Assembly: GCF_026342405.1 (NCBI RefSeq)
Contig: NZ_JAPEMU010000001.1
Coordinates: forward strand, 6,758,001-6,822,000
Length of the DNA: 64,000 bases
Direction of reading: 5' to 3'
DNA from: Kitasatospora sp. NBC_00240
Lineage (GTDB): Bacteria; Actinomycetota; Actinomycetes; Streptomycetales; Streptomycetaceae
Shown piece after piece: positions 17,501 to 26,968 of the stretch. Under the pieces are notes generated by a model that saw only the letters and a list, made by a program, of their open reading frames with translations, ran no database searches and was not told the DNA's origin. The first letter of the stretch is position 1; every line of letters begins with the position of its first letter. The position numbers and the translations under genes are program-made.

Positions 17501-18065
17501 CTTCGGGCGACTGGTCCTCACCGGCCTGCACACCCTGCGTGAGGAGTTCACCGAGGCCCTGCAGGAGCTGGACGTCCTGGAGCAGGCCCAGGGCGAGTAC
17601 GGCCCGTTGGTGCCCGGCCTGGTGCCCTCGCTGCTGTCCTGCATCCGGGGCTGGGTGACCGCCCGGTCCGGGGAGCCCGAACGTGGCCTGCTGCTGCTGA
17701 TCGGCGGCTGGTCACTGCTGCGCGGGATGAAGAGTGAGGTGGGGGCCTTCGCCGAGCAGATGACGGTGCTGCTGGTGCCCGCCGCCGCGGGCGTGCTGCG
17801 GGTCTTCGCCGAGCGTGACCAGGACCTCGACTGCGCCCGCCAGGCCGCCCGGCTGCTCGGCTCGCACGCCGGACTCAACGGTCCCAAGGGCGGCTTCCTG
17901 GACCAGGTGGAGGCACGGACGGCCGACCGCAGCCTGCGGCGGCTGCTGGGCGACGACGGCTACGAGGCCGCGATCGCCCAAGGCGGTGGCCTCTCCCTGG
18001 GAGGGACCACCGCCGTTCTGGACTCGCTCGGTGACTGGGCGCGGGAGCGGGGGCTGGAGCTCTGA
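14535..18065 (+). CDS. AfsR/SARP-type regulator (wHTH-BTAD-NB-ARC-helical repeats)
   Basis: A 1176-residue regulator. The N-terminus (HYGILGTTTAHHDDGTAI) opens an OmpR-like winged helix (about 1-90). A bacterial transcriptional-activator domain follows (about 95-240), then a Pro/Ala linker. An NB-ARC ATPase begins near 335 with P-loop GPGGSGKTR and Walker B LIVLDNCEHL near 435. The rest is helical, TPR-like. GTG 14535 is chosen because family members begin at this point. Such proteins activate secondary-metabolite or stress genes in an ATP-dependent way. It converges with drrAB; whether it controls them is unknown, though inverted repeats stand in front of drrA. Confidence 0.92.
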   Translation: MHYGILGTTTAHHDDGTAIPLGGARLRALLAALALRQGRPVPADLLAEEVWGAEPPQDAAAALQTLVGRLRRTVGRGEIGSGPAGYWLTRPDTDLAEFQRLSAEGRRAMEAADHAVAAERLREALALWRGAALADLPDLGGPAIRLEAQREETRRHRISADLALGRAAELTAELAGLAEQHPLDEQVQYLLIRALHDSGRSSEALRQYERVRRVLADELGTDPGRQLRALHGELLRPADPSPEPAGGPGRPGRGLDGAHPPMNGDLWAPSAAPAPTPPAPTPPASHAAPAPQALTARPTPGPAAQPPAPAARTAGNLRARLTSFVGRESDLAAVRAALTAGRLTTLTGPGGSGKTRLSVEAGRAELAAGNWPDGVWLAELAPLESPEAVPGAVFSALGLRETVLHTGNKVVEVIENRTDDPVRRIVEHCGRRRMLIVLDNCEHLIQAAADLADRLLAECPGLTVLATSREPLGVPGEAVLPVEPLPDPVALRLLAERAAAGRPGFDPDADPEACAEICRRLDGLPLAIELAAARLRVMTPRQIADRLDGRFALLTAGSRTLLPRQQTLRAVVDWSWDLLGKRERAVLRRLSAFAGGWTLEDAEAVCSDAAGVPREDVADLLLSLVDKSLVVAGLDAEGPPRYWMLETIHEYAAERLAQTPEDDVQLRHLRHFRDVLRATEPDRYGPRQLGLISLLEREKDNVRVALRRAVDRGEEQDALVIALGMSWFWTLRGYSAEAHSWYDAVAQLGPDPFADGAPPAEPLAADILHCPLPMTPDVLAEARRQLRLSRLVSQFEGDMEVLDNVEAADLARRIIRTYTPDLPQSYKFPALMRVFAAFLAGKLDQMREMLDDAVAGCRVHGSDSDLAFILQIRAKMMNDWPGGLEAGIRDGDESLALFTRAGDRWGMSQALAARAESLTTAGETEQAVVAYRQAIELTQEVGAPQEVPMLMVQLGNALMGSDPAEGERIVREALEQVGDGTHGSNGAVLFGRLVLTGLHTLREEFTEALQELDVLEQAQGEYGPLVPGLVPSLLSCIRGWVTARSGEPERGLLLLIGGWSLLRGMKSEVGAFAEQMTVLLVPAAAGVLRVFAERDQDLDCARQAARLLGSHAGLNGPKGGFLDQVEARTADRSLRRLLGDDGYEAAIAQGGGLSLGGTTAVLDSLGDWARERGLEL

Positions 18066-18101
18066 GGTCCCGACCCGCCCGCCCGCCCGGGCCGGTCCGG
18101 G

Positions 18102-18925
18102 TCAGGTCCGCTTGCGGAACCGGGCCACGGCCAGCGGCGCGAAGACTGCGGTGACGCCGACCGACCAGCCGACCACGATCAGCACGGAGTGCGTCAGCGG
18201 GCCGCCGTTGAGCAGGTTGCGGCAGGCGTCGGCGAGCGCCGACAGCGGGTTGTAGTCGGTGAAGGCCTGCAGCCAGCCGGGCATCGAGTCGGTCGGCGCG
18301 AAGATCGAGCTGCCGAACTGCAGCGGCATGATCACCAGCATCGCGACTCCCTGGACGGCCTGCACGCTGCGCAGCGCCATGCCCAGCAGCATCGAGATCC
18401 ACACCATCGACATGCCGAACAGCAGCGACAGGCCGATGGCCGCCAGCAGCTCCAGCGGGCCGGTCTTCACCTCGAAGCCGAGGATCAGCGCGAAGACGAT
18501 CAGGATGGTGAAGGAGAGCAGCGCCCGGCAGGTCTCCGCGACGATCTTGGAGACCAGGACGGCCGAGCGGCCGATCGGCAAGGTCCGGAACCGGTCCATC
18601 ACCCCGGTCTGGAAGTCGCTGTTGAGGCCGGTGCCGACGGCCATCGCCAGGGTGATGCCGGTCTGGCCGAGCAGACCGGGGATCATGTACTGCTTGTACG
18701 AGTCCTGGTCGCCGGAGATCGCGCCGCCGAAGACGTAGACGAACAGCACGGTGAAGATGATCGGCATCAGCACGGCGTCGAACATCGACTCCGGGTCGGC
18801 CTTGATCCGCATCAGGTTGCGGCGGGTCAGCGCGCCGATGTGGCGGACGGTCGAGCGCAGGCCGATCCGCTGTTCGGGGCCGGCGGCCGGCGGGCGGACC
18901 GGGGCCGGGGTGAGGGTCGCGGTGC

Positions 18926-18929
<4 letters not shown>
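18102..18929 (-). CDS. drrB: ABC-2 type drug exporter permease (DrrB-like)
   Basis: A 275-residue membrane subunit of a daunorubicin-resistance-type exporter. Six hydrophobic helices are visible, starting with ADPESMFDAVLMPIIFTVLF, and the ABC-2 stretch YNPLSALADACRNLL lies before the last helix. Its ATG overlaps the stop of the ATPase gene by 4 bp (ATGA), so the pair is translationally coupled. It would export a hydrophobic compound, possibly made elsewhere in the genome; the substrate is unknown. Confidence 0.92.
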
Positions 18930-19948
<1,019 letters not shown>

Positions 19949-19970
19949 GCCTTGAGACTGCCCGGTCCCA

Positions 19971-20060
19971 CTGTCACGCCGCTGACAGCCTGCCGTCGTC
20001 ACCGACAGCTCGCTGTCATCCGCCGCCGCCCGCCGCCGTCCCGCTCACAGATCGCTGTCG
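19971..20060. promoter_or_regulatory. Cluster of inverted repeats in front of drrA
   Basis: CTGTCA...TGACAG with a 6-base spacer (19971-19988) and GACAGCTCGCTGTC (20004-20017) are perfect dyads built on the same GCTGTC/GACAGC core. A further ATCGCTGTCGG lies at about 20050-20060. They lie 23-112 bp upstream of the drrA start, the right place for an operator or activator site. The binding protein is not identifiable from sequence. Confidence 0.6.
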
Positions 20061-20083
20061 GGGGCCGGGGCGGCCGGGACGCA

Positions 20084-20128
20084 CGGAGGGAGGTGGCGGG
20101 TCCGGTCCGGACCCGCCACCTCCCTCCG
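20084..20128 (-). terminator. Perfect 20-bp hairpin after panB
   Basis: Arms 20084-20103 and 20109-20128 are perfectly complementary with a 5-base loop, beginning 24 bp past the panB stop. It should end panB transcription and insulate the drrA promoter region. Confidence 0.85.
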
Positions 20129-20151
20129 GGAGCGCCGTCACCCGGCCTGCG

Positions 20152-21021
20152 CTACTTGAAGGTGTGCTCCGGTGCGGGGAAGCTGCCGGCCGAGACCTCG
20201 GCGGCGAACTCGCGGGCGGCGTCGCCGAGCACGGCCCGCAGGTTGGCGTACTGCTTGACGAACTTGGGCACCCGGCCCGCCGTCATGCCGGCCATGTCCG
20301 TCCAGACCAGCACCTGGGCGTCGGTGTCGACGCCCGCGCCGATGCCGACGGTGGCGATCGCCAGCTCCTCGGTGACCTGCTTGGCGAGTTCGGCCGGCAC
20401 GGCCTCCAGGACGACGGAGAAGGCGCCGGCCTGCTGCACGGCCTTGGCGTCACGCAGCAGTTGGTGCGCCGCCTCGTCGCCGCGCCCCTGCACGGGGTAG
20501 CCGCCGAAGGCGTGCACCGACTGCGGGGTCAGGCCGATGTGCGCCATCACCGGGATGCCGGCCTCGACCAGCAGCTCGATCGAGCGGGCGCTGCGCTCGC
20601 CGCCCTCCAGCTTGACGGCGCCGACGCCGGCCTCCTTCATCAGCCGGGCGGCGTTGTGCATGGCCTGCGCGGGGGACTCCTGGTACGAGCCGAACGGCAT
20701 GTCGGCGACGACCATGGCGCGCTTGGTGCCCCGGACGACGGCGGCGGAGAGCATCACCATCTGATCCATGGTCACCGGCACGGTGGTCTCGTAGCCGAGG
20801 TGGCAGTTGCCGGCGGAGTCGCCGACCAGCAGCACCGGGATGCCGGCCTCGTCGAAGACACCGCCGGTCAGCGCGTCGTACGCGGTGAGCATGGACCACT
20901 TCTCGCCGCGCTGCTTGGCGGCGGCGAGGTCGCGGACGGTCACGCGGCGGTTGGTGACGCCCCCGTAGAGGGTGGCGGTGGACGCCTGGGTCGGGGCAGG
21001 CGCGGGCGAAGAAGCGTTCAT
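20152..21021 (-). CDS. panB: 3-methyl-2-oxobutanoate hydroxymethyltransferase
   Basis: A 289-residue enzyme of pantothenate (coenzyme A) synthesis that transfers a hydroxymethyl group to alpha-ketoisovalerate. The hallmark MLTAYDALTGGVFDEAG, the metal-binding VLLVGDSAGN and AVKLEGGERSA are present, and AHIGLTPQSVHAFGGY follows as in the family. ATG 21021 has AGGAG nine bases upstream; the longer frame is a low-quality basic head. It stands alone on the minus strand, near nadE and glnA2, as in other actinobacteria. Confidence 0.97.
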   Translation of the reverse strand: MNASSPAPAPTQASTATLYGGVTNRRVTVRDLAAAKQRGEKWSMLTAYDALTGGVFDEAGIPVLLVGDSAGNCHLGYETTVPVTMDQMVMLSAAVVRGTKRAMVVADMPFGSYQESPAQAMHNAARLMKEAGVGAVKLEGGERSARSIELLVEAGIPVMAHIGLTPQSVHAFGGYPVQGRGDEAAHQLLRDAKAVQQAGAFSVVLEAVPAELAKQVTEELAIATVGIGAGVDTDAQVLVWTDMAGMTAGRVPKFVKQYANLRAVLGDAAREFAAEVSAGSFPAPEHTFK

Positions 21022-21261
21022 CGAACAGGCTCCTGAAAGGGTTGTCGTCTCGTGGCGCCGTACGGCGTCCCCGGATCCCCTCCATGCTTGCACGGCTCGA
21101 CGCGAGCGCAAAGAGGCGTGCGTCCCGTGGTGTGCGATCTCCGGCACACCGGGCCGGGGCGGGTGCGGGCATACCGCCCCCGGGTCTGTCGCGGGCCGGC
21201 CGGACGGGGGTGTCCCGGGCCCGGCGGGGCGGGCTGTGCCGACCGGATGTTTGCCATGAGT

Positions 21262-21338
21262 TTACGATACGGGCTCGTCTCGTATCGAAACCGGCGCTAC
21301 GCTGTCCGAGGGGGTTGCGAGACGTCTTCGTCTCGTAA
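21262..21338 (+). promoter_or_regulatory. Twin operators in front of the MFS exporter gene
   Basis: Two sites share a 10-4-10 layout. Site 1 (21262-21285) has half-sites TTACGATACG and CGTCTCGTAT; site 2 (21315-21338) has TTGCGAGACG and CGTCTCGTAA. Their centres are 53 bp apart, about five helical turns. Site 2 ends 39 bp before the exporter start. The TetR-family gene downstream of the exporter is the natural candidate for the binder. Both sites are visible in the sequence; the protein partner is inferred. Confidence 0.75.
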
Positions 21339-21377
21339 ATTCCCGCCAGTGTCGAACACGTAGGGACGGGAACACCG

Positions 21378-22976
21378 ATGACCACCGCAGCCGCGCCACC
21401 CCGAGTGCCGGAAGCCATCCACCGCCGCCGCTGGGCGATCCTGGGCACCCTCGTGCTCGCCCTGCTCGTCGTCGTGCTCGACAACTCCATCCTCAACGTG
21501 GCGATGAAGACCATCGCCACCCCCGCTCCGACCGGCCTCGGCGCCAGCCAGAGCGACCTGGAGTGGTCGATCAACTCCTACACCCTGGTCTTCGCGGGCC
21601 TGCTGTTCACCGCCGGACTGCTCGGCGACCGCTTCGGCCGCAAGAAGTCGCTGCTCGCCGGCATGGTGGTGTTCGGCATCGGCTCGCTGCTCTCCGCGCT
21701 GGCCTCCTCGCCCGGTGAACTCATCTCCTACCGCGCCGTGATGGGCCTCGGCGGCGCCTTCGTGATGCCGGCCACGCTGGCCATCATCATGAACGTCTTC
21801 GAGCGCTCCGAGCAGCCCAAGGCGATCGGCATCTGGGCGGGCGCGGTCGGCCTGGCCATCGCGGTCGGCCCGATCACCGGCGGCCTGCTGATCGAGCACT
21901 TCTGGTGGGGCTCGGTCTTCCTGATCAACGTCCCGATCGTGCTGGTCGCGCTGGTGGCCATGACGCTGCTCGTCCCCGACTCCAAGGACCCGCGGCCCGG
22001 CCGGCTCGACCCGGTGGGTGTGCTGCTGTCCATCGTCGGCCTGGTCGCGCTGATCTACGGCATCATCAAGGGCGGCGAGCTGGCGGACTTCACCGCCCCC
22101 GGGGCCTGGGTGCCGCTGCTCGTCGGCCTGCTCGCGCTGGCCGCCTTCGTCCTGCACGAGAAGCGCACCGACCACCCCGCGCTGGACGTCGGCTGGTTCC
22201 GCAACAAGGTGTTCAGCGCCTCCGTCACGGTCATCGGGCTGGTCTTCTTCGCGCTGATGGGCGTCTCCTTCTTCGGCGTCTTCTACATCCAGAGCGTGCG
22301 CGGCTACAGCGCCCTGATGGCCGGCGTGCTGATGCTGCCGCTGGCCGTCGCCCAGCTGCTGTTCGCCCCCCGGGCCCGCCTGGTGGTGGACCGCTTCGGC
22401 GTCCGGGCCACCTGCGCGGCCGGCATGGCGCTGATCACCGCCGCCTTCGTCGGCTACCTGGCGCTCGACGCCGACACGCCGATCTGGGTGCTGGTGGCCA
22501 TCGGCTTCGTGATGGGCACGGGCATGGCGCACGTGATGCCGCCGGTGACCGTGGCGATCATGTCCTCGCTGCCCCGGGAGAAGGCCGGCGCCGGTTCGGC
22601 GCTCAACAACACCTTCCGCCAGGTCGGCGGCTCGCTCGGGGTCGCGGTGCTCGGCGCGGTGCTCTCCACCGTCTACCGGACCGGCATCTCGGACCGGCTC
22701 GACCAGCTGCCGGCCGGCCTGCGGGACAAGGCCGGGGAGTCGCTGGAGGCCACCTTCGCGGTGGCCGGCAAGCTCGGCCCCGACGGCGCCGGACTGATCG
22801 AGCCCGCCAAGGACTCCTTCATCCACGCCATGCACGTGGTCGCCGGACTGTCGGCCGGTGTCACCGCGGCCGGCGTCCTGCTGGCCTGGTTCCTGCTGCC
22901 GGCCAAGGTGCCCGGCGGCCCGGCCGCCGCCCCGCAGCCGGTCCGCCCGCTCGCCCCCGAGTCGGCCGACGCCTGA
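21378..22976 (+). CDS. MFS multidrug exporter, EmrB/QacA (DHA2) type
   Basis: A 532-residue 14-helix transporter. Motif LVVVLDNSILNVAM is in helix 1, the loop 2-3 signature is GLLGDRFGRKKS, and the antiporter motif appears as GAVGLAIAVGPITGGLLIEHF in helix 5. DHA2 members export drugs and dyes by proton exchange. ATG 21378 follows GGGACGGG. The pair of operators upstream and the TetR gene 283 bp downstream argue for a ligand-induced resistance unit. Confidence 0.94.
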   Translation: MTTAAAPPRVPEAIHRRRWAILGTLVLALLVVVLDNSILNVAMKTIATPAPTGLGASQSDLEWSINSYTLVFAGLLFTAGLLGDRFGRKKSLLAGMVVFGIGSLLSALASSPGELISYRAVMGLGGAFVMPATLAIIMNVFERSEQPKAIGIWAGAVGLAIAVGPITGGLLIEHFWWGSVFLINVPIVLVALVAMTLLVPDSKDPRPGRLDPVGVLLSIVGLVALIYGIIKGGELADFTAPGAWVPLLVGLLALAAFVLHEKRTDHPALDVGWFRNKVFSASVTVIGLVFFALMGVSFFGVFYIQSVRGYSALMAGVLMLPLAVAQLLFAPRARLVVDRFGVRATCAAGMALITAAFVGYLALDADTPIWVLVAIGFVMGTGMAHVMPPVTVAIMSSLPREKAGAGSALNNTFRQVGGSLGVAVLGAVLSTVYRTGISDRLDQLPAGLRDKAGESLEATFAVAGKLGPDGAGLIEPAKDSFIHAMHVVAGLSAGVTAAGVLLAWFLLPAKVPGGPAAAPQPVRPLAPESADA

Positions 22977-23051
22977 TCCGCCCCGCCGGCCGCCCGGCCG
23001 GCCGCACCGCGGCCGGCGGCCTGCCGGAGCTTTAGCCGGTAGGTGGAGAAT

Positions 23052-23083
23052 GGGCCCTGTCCCCCCGGCGGGGGACAGGGCCC
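23052..23083 (+). terminator. 14-bp hairpin terminator
   Basis: Arms 23052-23065 and 23070-23083 are perfectly complementary with a CGGC loop. It lies after the MFS gene and before the TetR gene, so the regulator may need its own promoter. Confidence 0.85.
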
Positions 23084-23154
23084 GCACCCCGTGCGGGCCG
23101 CGGCCACCGGCGGGGCCCCCGGGTCGCGCCGGGGCGCCGGGACGGTTCCGCCGC

Positions 23155-23202
23155 ACCGGCACCGTGGCGTACCGGCACGGTGGCGTACCGGCACGGTGGC
23201 GT
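23155..23202. repeat. Three tandem copies of a 16-bp repeat
   Basis: ACCGGCACSGTGGCGT (S = C in the first copy, G in the others) occurs at 23155, 23171 and 23187, followed by a broken fourth copy. It lies 58 bp upstream of the TetR start, so it could affect its promoter, but may be simple slippage. Confidence 0.85.
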
Positions 23203-23259
23203 ACCGGGCGGCCGGCGCACCGGGGGCCGCCGCGTACCGAGGAAGAAGGAAGAGCGGGG

Positions 23260-23928
23260 ATGGAGACGGACAGCAGGGCGGCCACGGCGGAGCACGAATG
23301 CGCCTACTCCCCGGGGGAGTCCTGCGACGCGCCGCGCCGGGGGCGCCCGCGCAGCGAGGCCGCCGAGCAGGCCATCTTCGCCGCGGTCGAGCAGCTGATG
23401 GAGGGCGGGGCGAGCCTGTCCCAGCTGTCCGTCGAGGGCATCGCCGCGGCCGCCGGGGTCGGCAAGGCCACCATCTACCGGCGCTGGCCGAACAAGGAGG
23501 CCCTGCTGGTCGACGTGGTCGCCCGACTGGAGGCGCCCGAACCGCAGCTGACCGGCGGCGGCGTCCGCGCCGACCTGGTCGAGGTGATCGACTACATGCG
23601 CCGGCGCGGGCTGGCCAAGCGCTCGCGCTGGGTGCTCAAGGCCGCCCTGGGCCAGATGAGCAGCTGGCCGGAGCTGCACGCCGCGTACAAGAAGCGGGTG
23701 CTGCAGCCCCGCCGCGAGCTGCTGCGGTCGATCATCCGCCGGGGGATGGCGCAGGGCGAGCTGCGCGCCGACCTGGACGAGGACCTGCTCGCCGAGATCC
23801 TGCTCGGTCCGATCCTGGTGCGCACCGTGCTCTGGGACGACTCCGACCTCAGCGACCCGCGGCTGGCCGAGACCATGGTCGACGTGCTGCTGGCCGGGGT
23901 GGCGGCCCCCGGGCCGGCCGCCCCGTAG
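23260..23928 (+). CDS. TetR/AcrR-family regulator
   Basis: A 222-residue repressor. The helix-turn-helix is clear at about 42-75: SVEGIAAAAGVGKATIYRRWPNK. The C-terminal ligand domain ends GPILVRTVLWDDSDLSDPRL, as in the TetR_C_11-like group. ATG 23260 is preceded by GGAAGAAGGA. It sits behind the drug exporter gene and is the likely reader of the twin operators at 21262-21338. The ligand is not known. Confidence 0.92.
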   Translation: METDSRAATAEHECAYSPGESCDAPRRGRPRSEAAEQAIFAAVEQLMEGGASLSQLSVEGIAAAAGVGKATIYRRWPNKEALLVDVVARLEAPEPQLTGGGVRADLVEVIDYMRRRGLAKRSRWVLKAALGQMSSWPELHAAYKKRVLQPRRELLRSIIRRGMAQGELRADLDEDLLAEILLGPILVRTVLWDDSDLSDPRLAETMVDVLLAGVAAPGPAAP

Positions 23929-23957
23929 CCTGCGGCCGTGGCCAGTCTCACGAAACC

Positions 23958-23985
23958 GTGCCGCGCCGGAACCCCGGCGCGGCAC
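23958..23985 (+). terminator. 12-bp hairpin terminator
   Basis: Arms 23958-23969 and 23974-23985 pair perfectly around an AACC loop, 30 bp after the TetR stop. Confidence 0.8.
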
Positions 23986-24097
23986 CGTCGCGTCTGAGCC
24001 GTCATAGGCTGAGCCGAGAATCCGACAAAAACGGCATCGGCCCGCACGGCCACCGGCAGCAAGGCCGGTACGGCGACGAACGAACGAGGGGCCAGGC

Positions 24098-25153
24098 ATG
24101 GCGCAGGCGGACAGGGCAGCGGCACCGGCGGACGACGCCGTGGAGCGGGGCGCCGACACGTCGGGCGGGGGATCGGGCGTCCGGCGCGGCCGCGGCTGGA
24201 GCCTCGGCCGGGACGACCGGGGCCGCTCCGGCTGGCGGCGCGGCTGGATCCTCGCGCTGCTCGCCGTGCTCACCGCGGCCCTGCTGGCCTTCCACTCCCA
24301 GGTGCCCAACAGCGTCGGCAACCTCGGCAGCCTGCTGGAGACCTTCCTGCCGTGGGTGGGCCTGGCCGTCCTGGTGCTGCTGCCGCTCGCCCTGTGGCGG
24401 CGCTCGGTGTCGGCCCTGGTCGCGCTGCTGGTGCCGACCCTGGTCTGGCTGAACCTGTTCGGCGGCCTGCTCACCGACAAGGGCAGCGGCAAGGGCGACT
24501 TCACCGTCCTCACCCACAACGTGGCGGCCGCCAACAGCGACGTGCCGGGCACGGTGAAGCTGCTGAACGACTCCGGCGCGCAGATCGTCGCGCTGCAGGA
24601 GCTGGCCGGCAAGCCGCTGCGCAGCTACGAGAGCGGGCTGGCCGAGGCGTACCCGTTCCACGTGGTGCAGAACACCGTCGGGCTCTGGTCGAAGTTCCCG
24701 ATCGGCGGCGTGGCCGTGGTGGACATCAAGATGGGCTGGACCAGGGCCTTCCGCGCCCAGGTGACCACCCCGCAGGGCCCGGTCGCGGTGTACGTGGCGC
24801 ACCTGCCCTCCGTACGGGTGAAATCCGAGGGCGGCTTCACGGCCGAGCGCCGGGACGTCAGCGCGCAGGCGCTGGGCGACGCGGTGCAGGCCGAGCCGCT
24901 GAAGAAGGTCCTGCTGCTCGGCGACCTCAACGGCACCATGAACGACCGGAGCCTGGCTCCGGTCACCTCGCAGATGCGTTCCGCGCAGGGCGCGGCCGGT
25001 GACGGCTTCGGGTTCAGCTGGCCGGCCTCGCTGCCGATGGCCCGGATCGACCAGATCCTGAGCAAGGGCGGCCTGAAGCCCACCGACTCCTGGGTGCTGG
25101 CCTCGGACGGCAGCGACCACCGCGCGGTCGCGGCCGCCTACCGCTACCAGTAG
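24098..25153 (+). CDS. Membrane-anchored endonuclease/exonuclease/phosphatase-family protein
   Basis: A 351-residue protein. After a disordered head, three hydrophobic helices lie at about 48-65, 85-102 and 106-125. Then comes an EEP domain: FTVLTHNVAAAN, VALQEL (catalytic Glu), LLGDLN (Asp/Asn) and the terminal DGSDHRAVAA (Asp-His). Members hydrolyse phosphodiesters in nucleic acids or lipids; with its active site outside the membrane, this one may act on extracellular DNA or phospholipid. Substrate is not determinable. Confidence 0.88.
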   Translation: MAQADRAAAPADDAVERGADTSGGGSGVRRGRGWSLGRDDRGRSGWRRGWILALLAVLTAALLAFHSQVPNSVGNLGSLLETFLPWVGLAVLVLLPLALWRRSVSALVALLVPTLVWLNLFGGLLTDKGSGKGDFTVLTHNVAAANSDVPGTVKLLNDSGAQIVALQELAGKPLRSYESGLAEAYPFHVVQNTVGLWSKFPIGGVAVVDIKMGWTRAFRAQVTTPQGPVAVYVAHLPSVRVKSEGGFTAERRDVSAQALGDAVQAEPLKKVLLLGDLNGTMNDRSLAPVTSQMRSAQGAAGDGFGFSWPASLPMARIDQILSKGGLKPTDSWVLASDGSDHRAVAAAYRYQ

Positions 25154-25184
25154 GCCCGGCTGCCGGCCGGCCCCGCTGCCGGTG

Positions 25185-25210
25185 GGTCCGGCGCCGCGCG
25201 GCGCCGGACC
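25185..25210. terminator. Bidirectional hairpin between convergent genes
   Basis: Arms 25185-25195 and 25200-25210 (GGTCCGGCGCC and its complement) with loop GCGC. It lies between the EEP gene and nadE, which converge, and can serve both. Confidence 0.8.
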
Positions 25211-25216
25211 GGTGGC

Positions 25217-26968
25217 TCAGCCCCGGCGCCAGCCGTTGGTGATCGGCAGCCGGCGGTCGCGGCCGAAGCCCTTGGGGGAGATCTTCGGGCCCGGCGGGTA
25301 CTGCCGGCGCTTGTACTCGGCGGTGTCGACCAGCCGCACCACCCGGTCCACCACGGCCGGGTCGAAGCCGGCCGCCACGATGGCGTCCCGGCCCTGGTCG
25401 CCCTCGACGTAGGCGTCCAGCACGGTGTCCAGCAGGTCGTAGTCCGGCAGCGAGTCGGCGTCGACCTGATCGGGGCGCAGCTCGGCGGACGGCGGCTTGT
25501 CGATGGTGTTCTCCGGGATCGGCGGCACCTCGCCGCGCTCCTCGGCCACCTCGTTGCGCCAGCGGGCGAGGCGGAACACCAGCGACTTGTAGACGTCCTT
25601 GATGGGCCCGTACGCACCCACCGAGTCGCCGTAGAGGGTGGAGTAGCCGACCGCCAGCTCGCTCTTGTTGCCCGGGGCGAGCACGAGGTGCCCCTCCTGG
25701 TTGGAGATCGCCATCAGCAGGGTGCCGCGCAGCCGGGACTGCAGGTTCTCCTCGGCGAGCCCGGTCAGCCCGACCGCGTCCAGGTAGGCGTCGAACATCG
25801 GGGCGATCGACACCGTACGGAAGTGCAGCCCGGTGCGGCGGGCCAGCTCGGCGGCGTCGTCGCGGGAGTGCTGTGAGGAGTACCGGCTGGGCATCGAGAC
25901 GCAGTGGACGTTCCCGGCGCCGAGCGCGTCCACCGCGATCGCGGCGACCAGCGCCGAGTCGATGCCGCCGGACAGGCCGACCAGCACCGAGCGGAAGCCG
26001 TTCTTGCGCACGTAGGCGCGGGTCCCCTCGACCAGCGCGGCGTAGATCTCGGCCTCGTCCGCCAGCGGCTGCGCGATCTGCGGCGCGAGCGGCCCGGCGG
26101 GGCGGCCGGTGATCGCGCCGCCCAGTTCGGTGCGGACCAGCTGCAGTCCGTCGCCGAGCACCAGGCCGTCCGTGTGGTCCGAGGCCTCCGGCAGGTCCAG
26201 GTCGACCAGCAGCAGCGCCTCCTCGAACTGCGGCGCCCTGGCCAGCACCTCGCCCTCGGCCGAGACCACGATCGACTGCCCGTCGAAGACCAGTTCGTCC
26301 TGCCCGCCGACCAGGTTGACGTACGCCAGCGGGCAGCCCGCCTCGGCGGCCCGGCGCCGCACCAGGTCCAGCCGGACCTCGCCGCGGCCGCGCTCGTACG
26401 GCGAACCGTTGATCACCACGAGCAGCCCGGCGCCCACCTCGGCGGTCGCGGCGACCCGGCCGCCGTCCTGCCAGATGTCCTGGCAGATCGCCAGCGCCAC
26501 GTCCACGCCGTGCAGGTTGACCACCGGCAGCTGGTTGCCGGGGGAGAACCAGCGGTACTCGTCGAAGACACCGTGGTTGGGCAGGAAGTGCTTGGCGAAG
26601 CGGCTGACCACCTTGCCGCCGTGCAGCACCGCGGCGCAGTTCTGCGGCGACCCGGCCGGGCGGTCGGTCGCGTGGTACGCGGCCTCGGAGCGCCCCAGGT
26701 ACCCGACCACCACGGGTACCCCGCCGAGCCCCTCGCGCTCCAGCCGGGCGGCCAGGTCCACCAGCGCGGCCCGGGAGGCCTCCACGAAGGACCCGCGCAG
26801 CGCGAGGTCCTCGACCGGGTACCCGGTGAGGGCCATCTCGGGGAGGGCGACCAGCTGGGCGCCGGCCTCGGCGGCCTGCCTGGTCCAGTGCACCACCGCC
26901 TCCGCGTTGCGCGCGAGGTCACCGACGGAGGGGTCGGTCTGGCACAGGGCGAGACGGAGATTCGGCAT
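25217..26968 (-). CDS. nadE: Glutamine-dependent NAD+ synthetase
   Basis: A 583-residue two-domain enzyme. The N-terminal glutaminase (nitrilase fold) has the triad E44 (ALPEMALTGYP), K126 (RFAKHFLPN) and C162 (AICQDIW). The C-terminal synthetase has the PP-loop SGGIDSALVAA near 330. It makes NAD from deamido-NAD, ATP and glutamine-derived ammonia. The ATG at 26968 lies six bases after TACACT (minus strand; 26975-26980), so the transcript is probably leaderless. It is divergent from glnA2, the enzyme family of its nitrogen donor. Confidence 0.97.
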   Translation of the reverse strand: MPNLRLALCQTDPSVGDLARNAEAVVHWTRQAAEAGAQLVALPEMALTGYPVEDLALRGSFVEASRAALVDLAARLEREGLGGVPVVVGYLGRSEAAYHATDRPAGSPQNCAAVLHGGKVVSRFAKHFLPNHGVFDEYRWFSPGNQLPVVNLHGVDVALAICQDIWQDGGRVAATAEVGAGLLVVINGSPYERGRGEVRLDLVRRRAAEAGCPLAYVNLVGGQDELVFDGQSIVVSAEGEVLARAPQFEEALLLVDLDLPEASDHTDGLVLGDGLQLVRTELGGAITGRPAGPLAPQIAQPLADEAEIYAALVEGTRAYVRKNGFRSVLVGLSGGIDSALVAAIAVDALGAGNVHCVSMPSRYSSQHSRDDAAELARRTGLHFRTVSIAPMFDAYLDAVGLTGLAEENLQSRLRGTLLMAISNQEGHLVLAPGNKSELAVGYSTLYGDSVGAYGPIKDVYKSLVFRLARWRNEVAEERGEVPPIPENTIDKPPSAELRPDQVDADSLPDYDLLDTVLDAYVEGDQGRDAIVAAGFDPAVVDRVVRLVDTAEYKRRQYPPGPKISPKGFGRDRRLPITNGWRRG

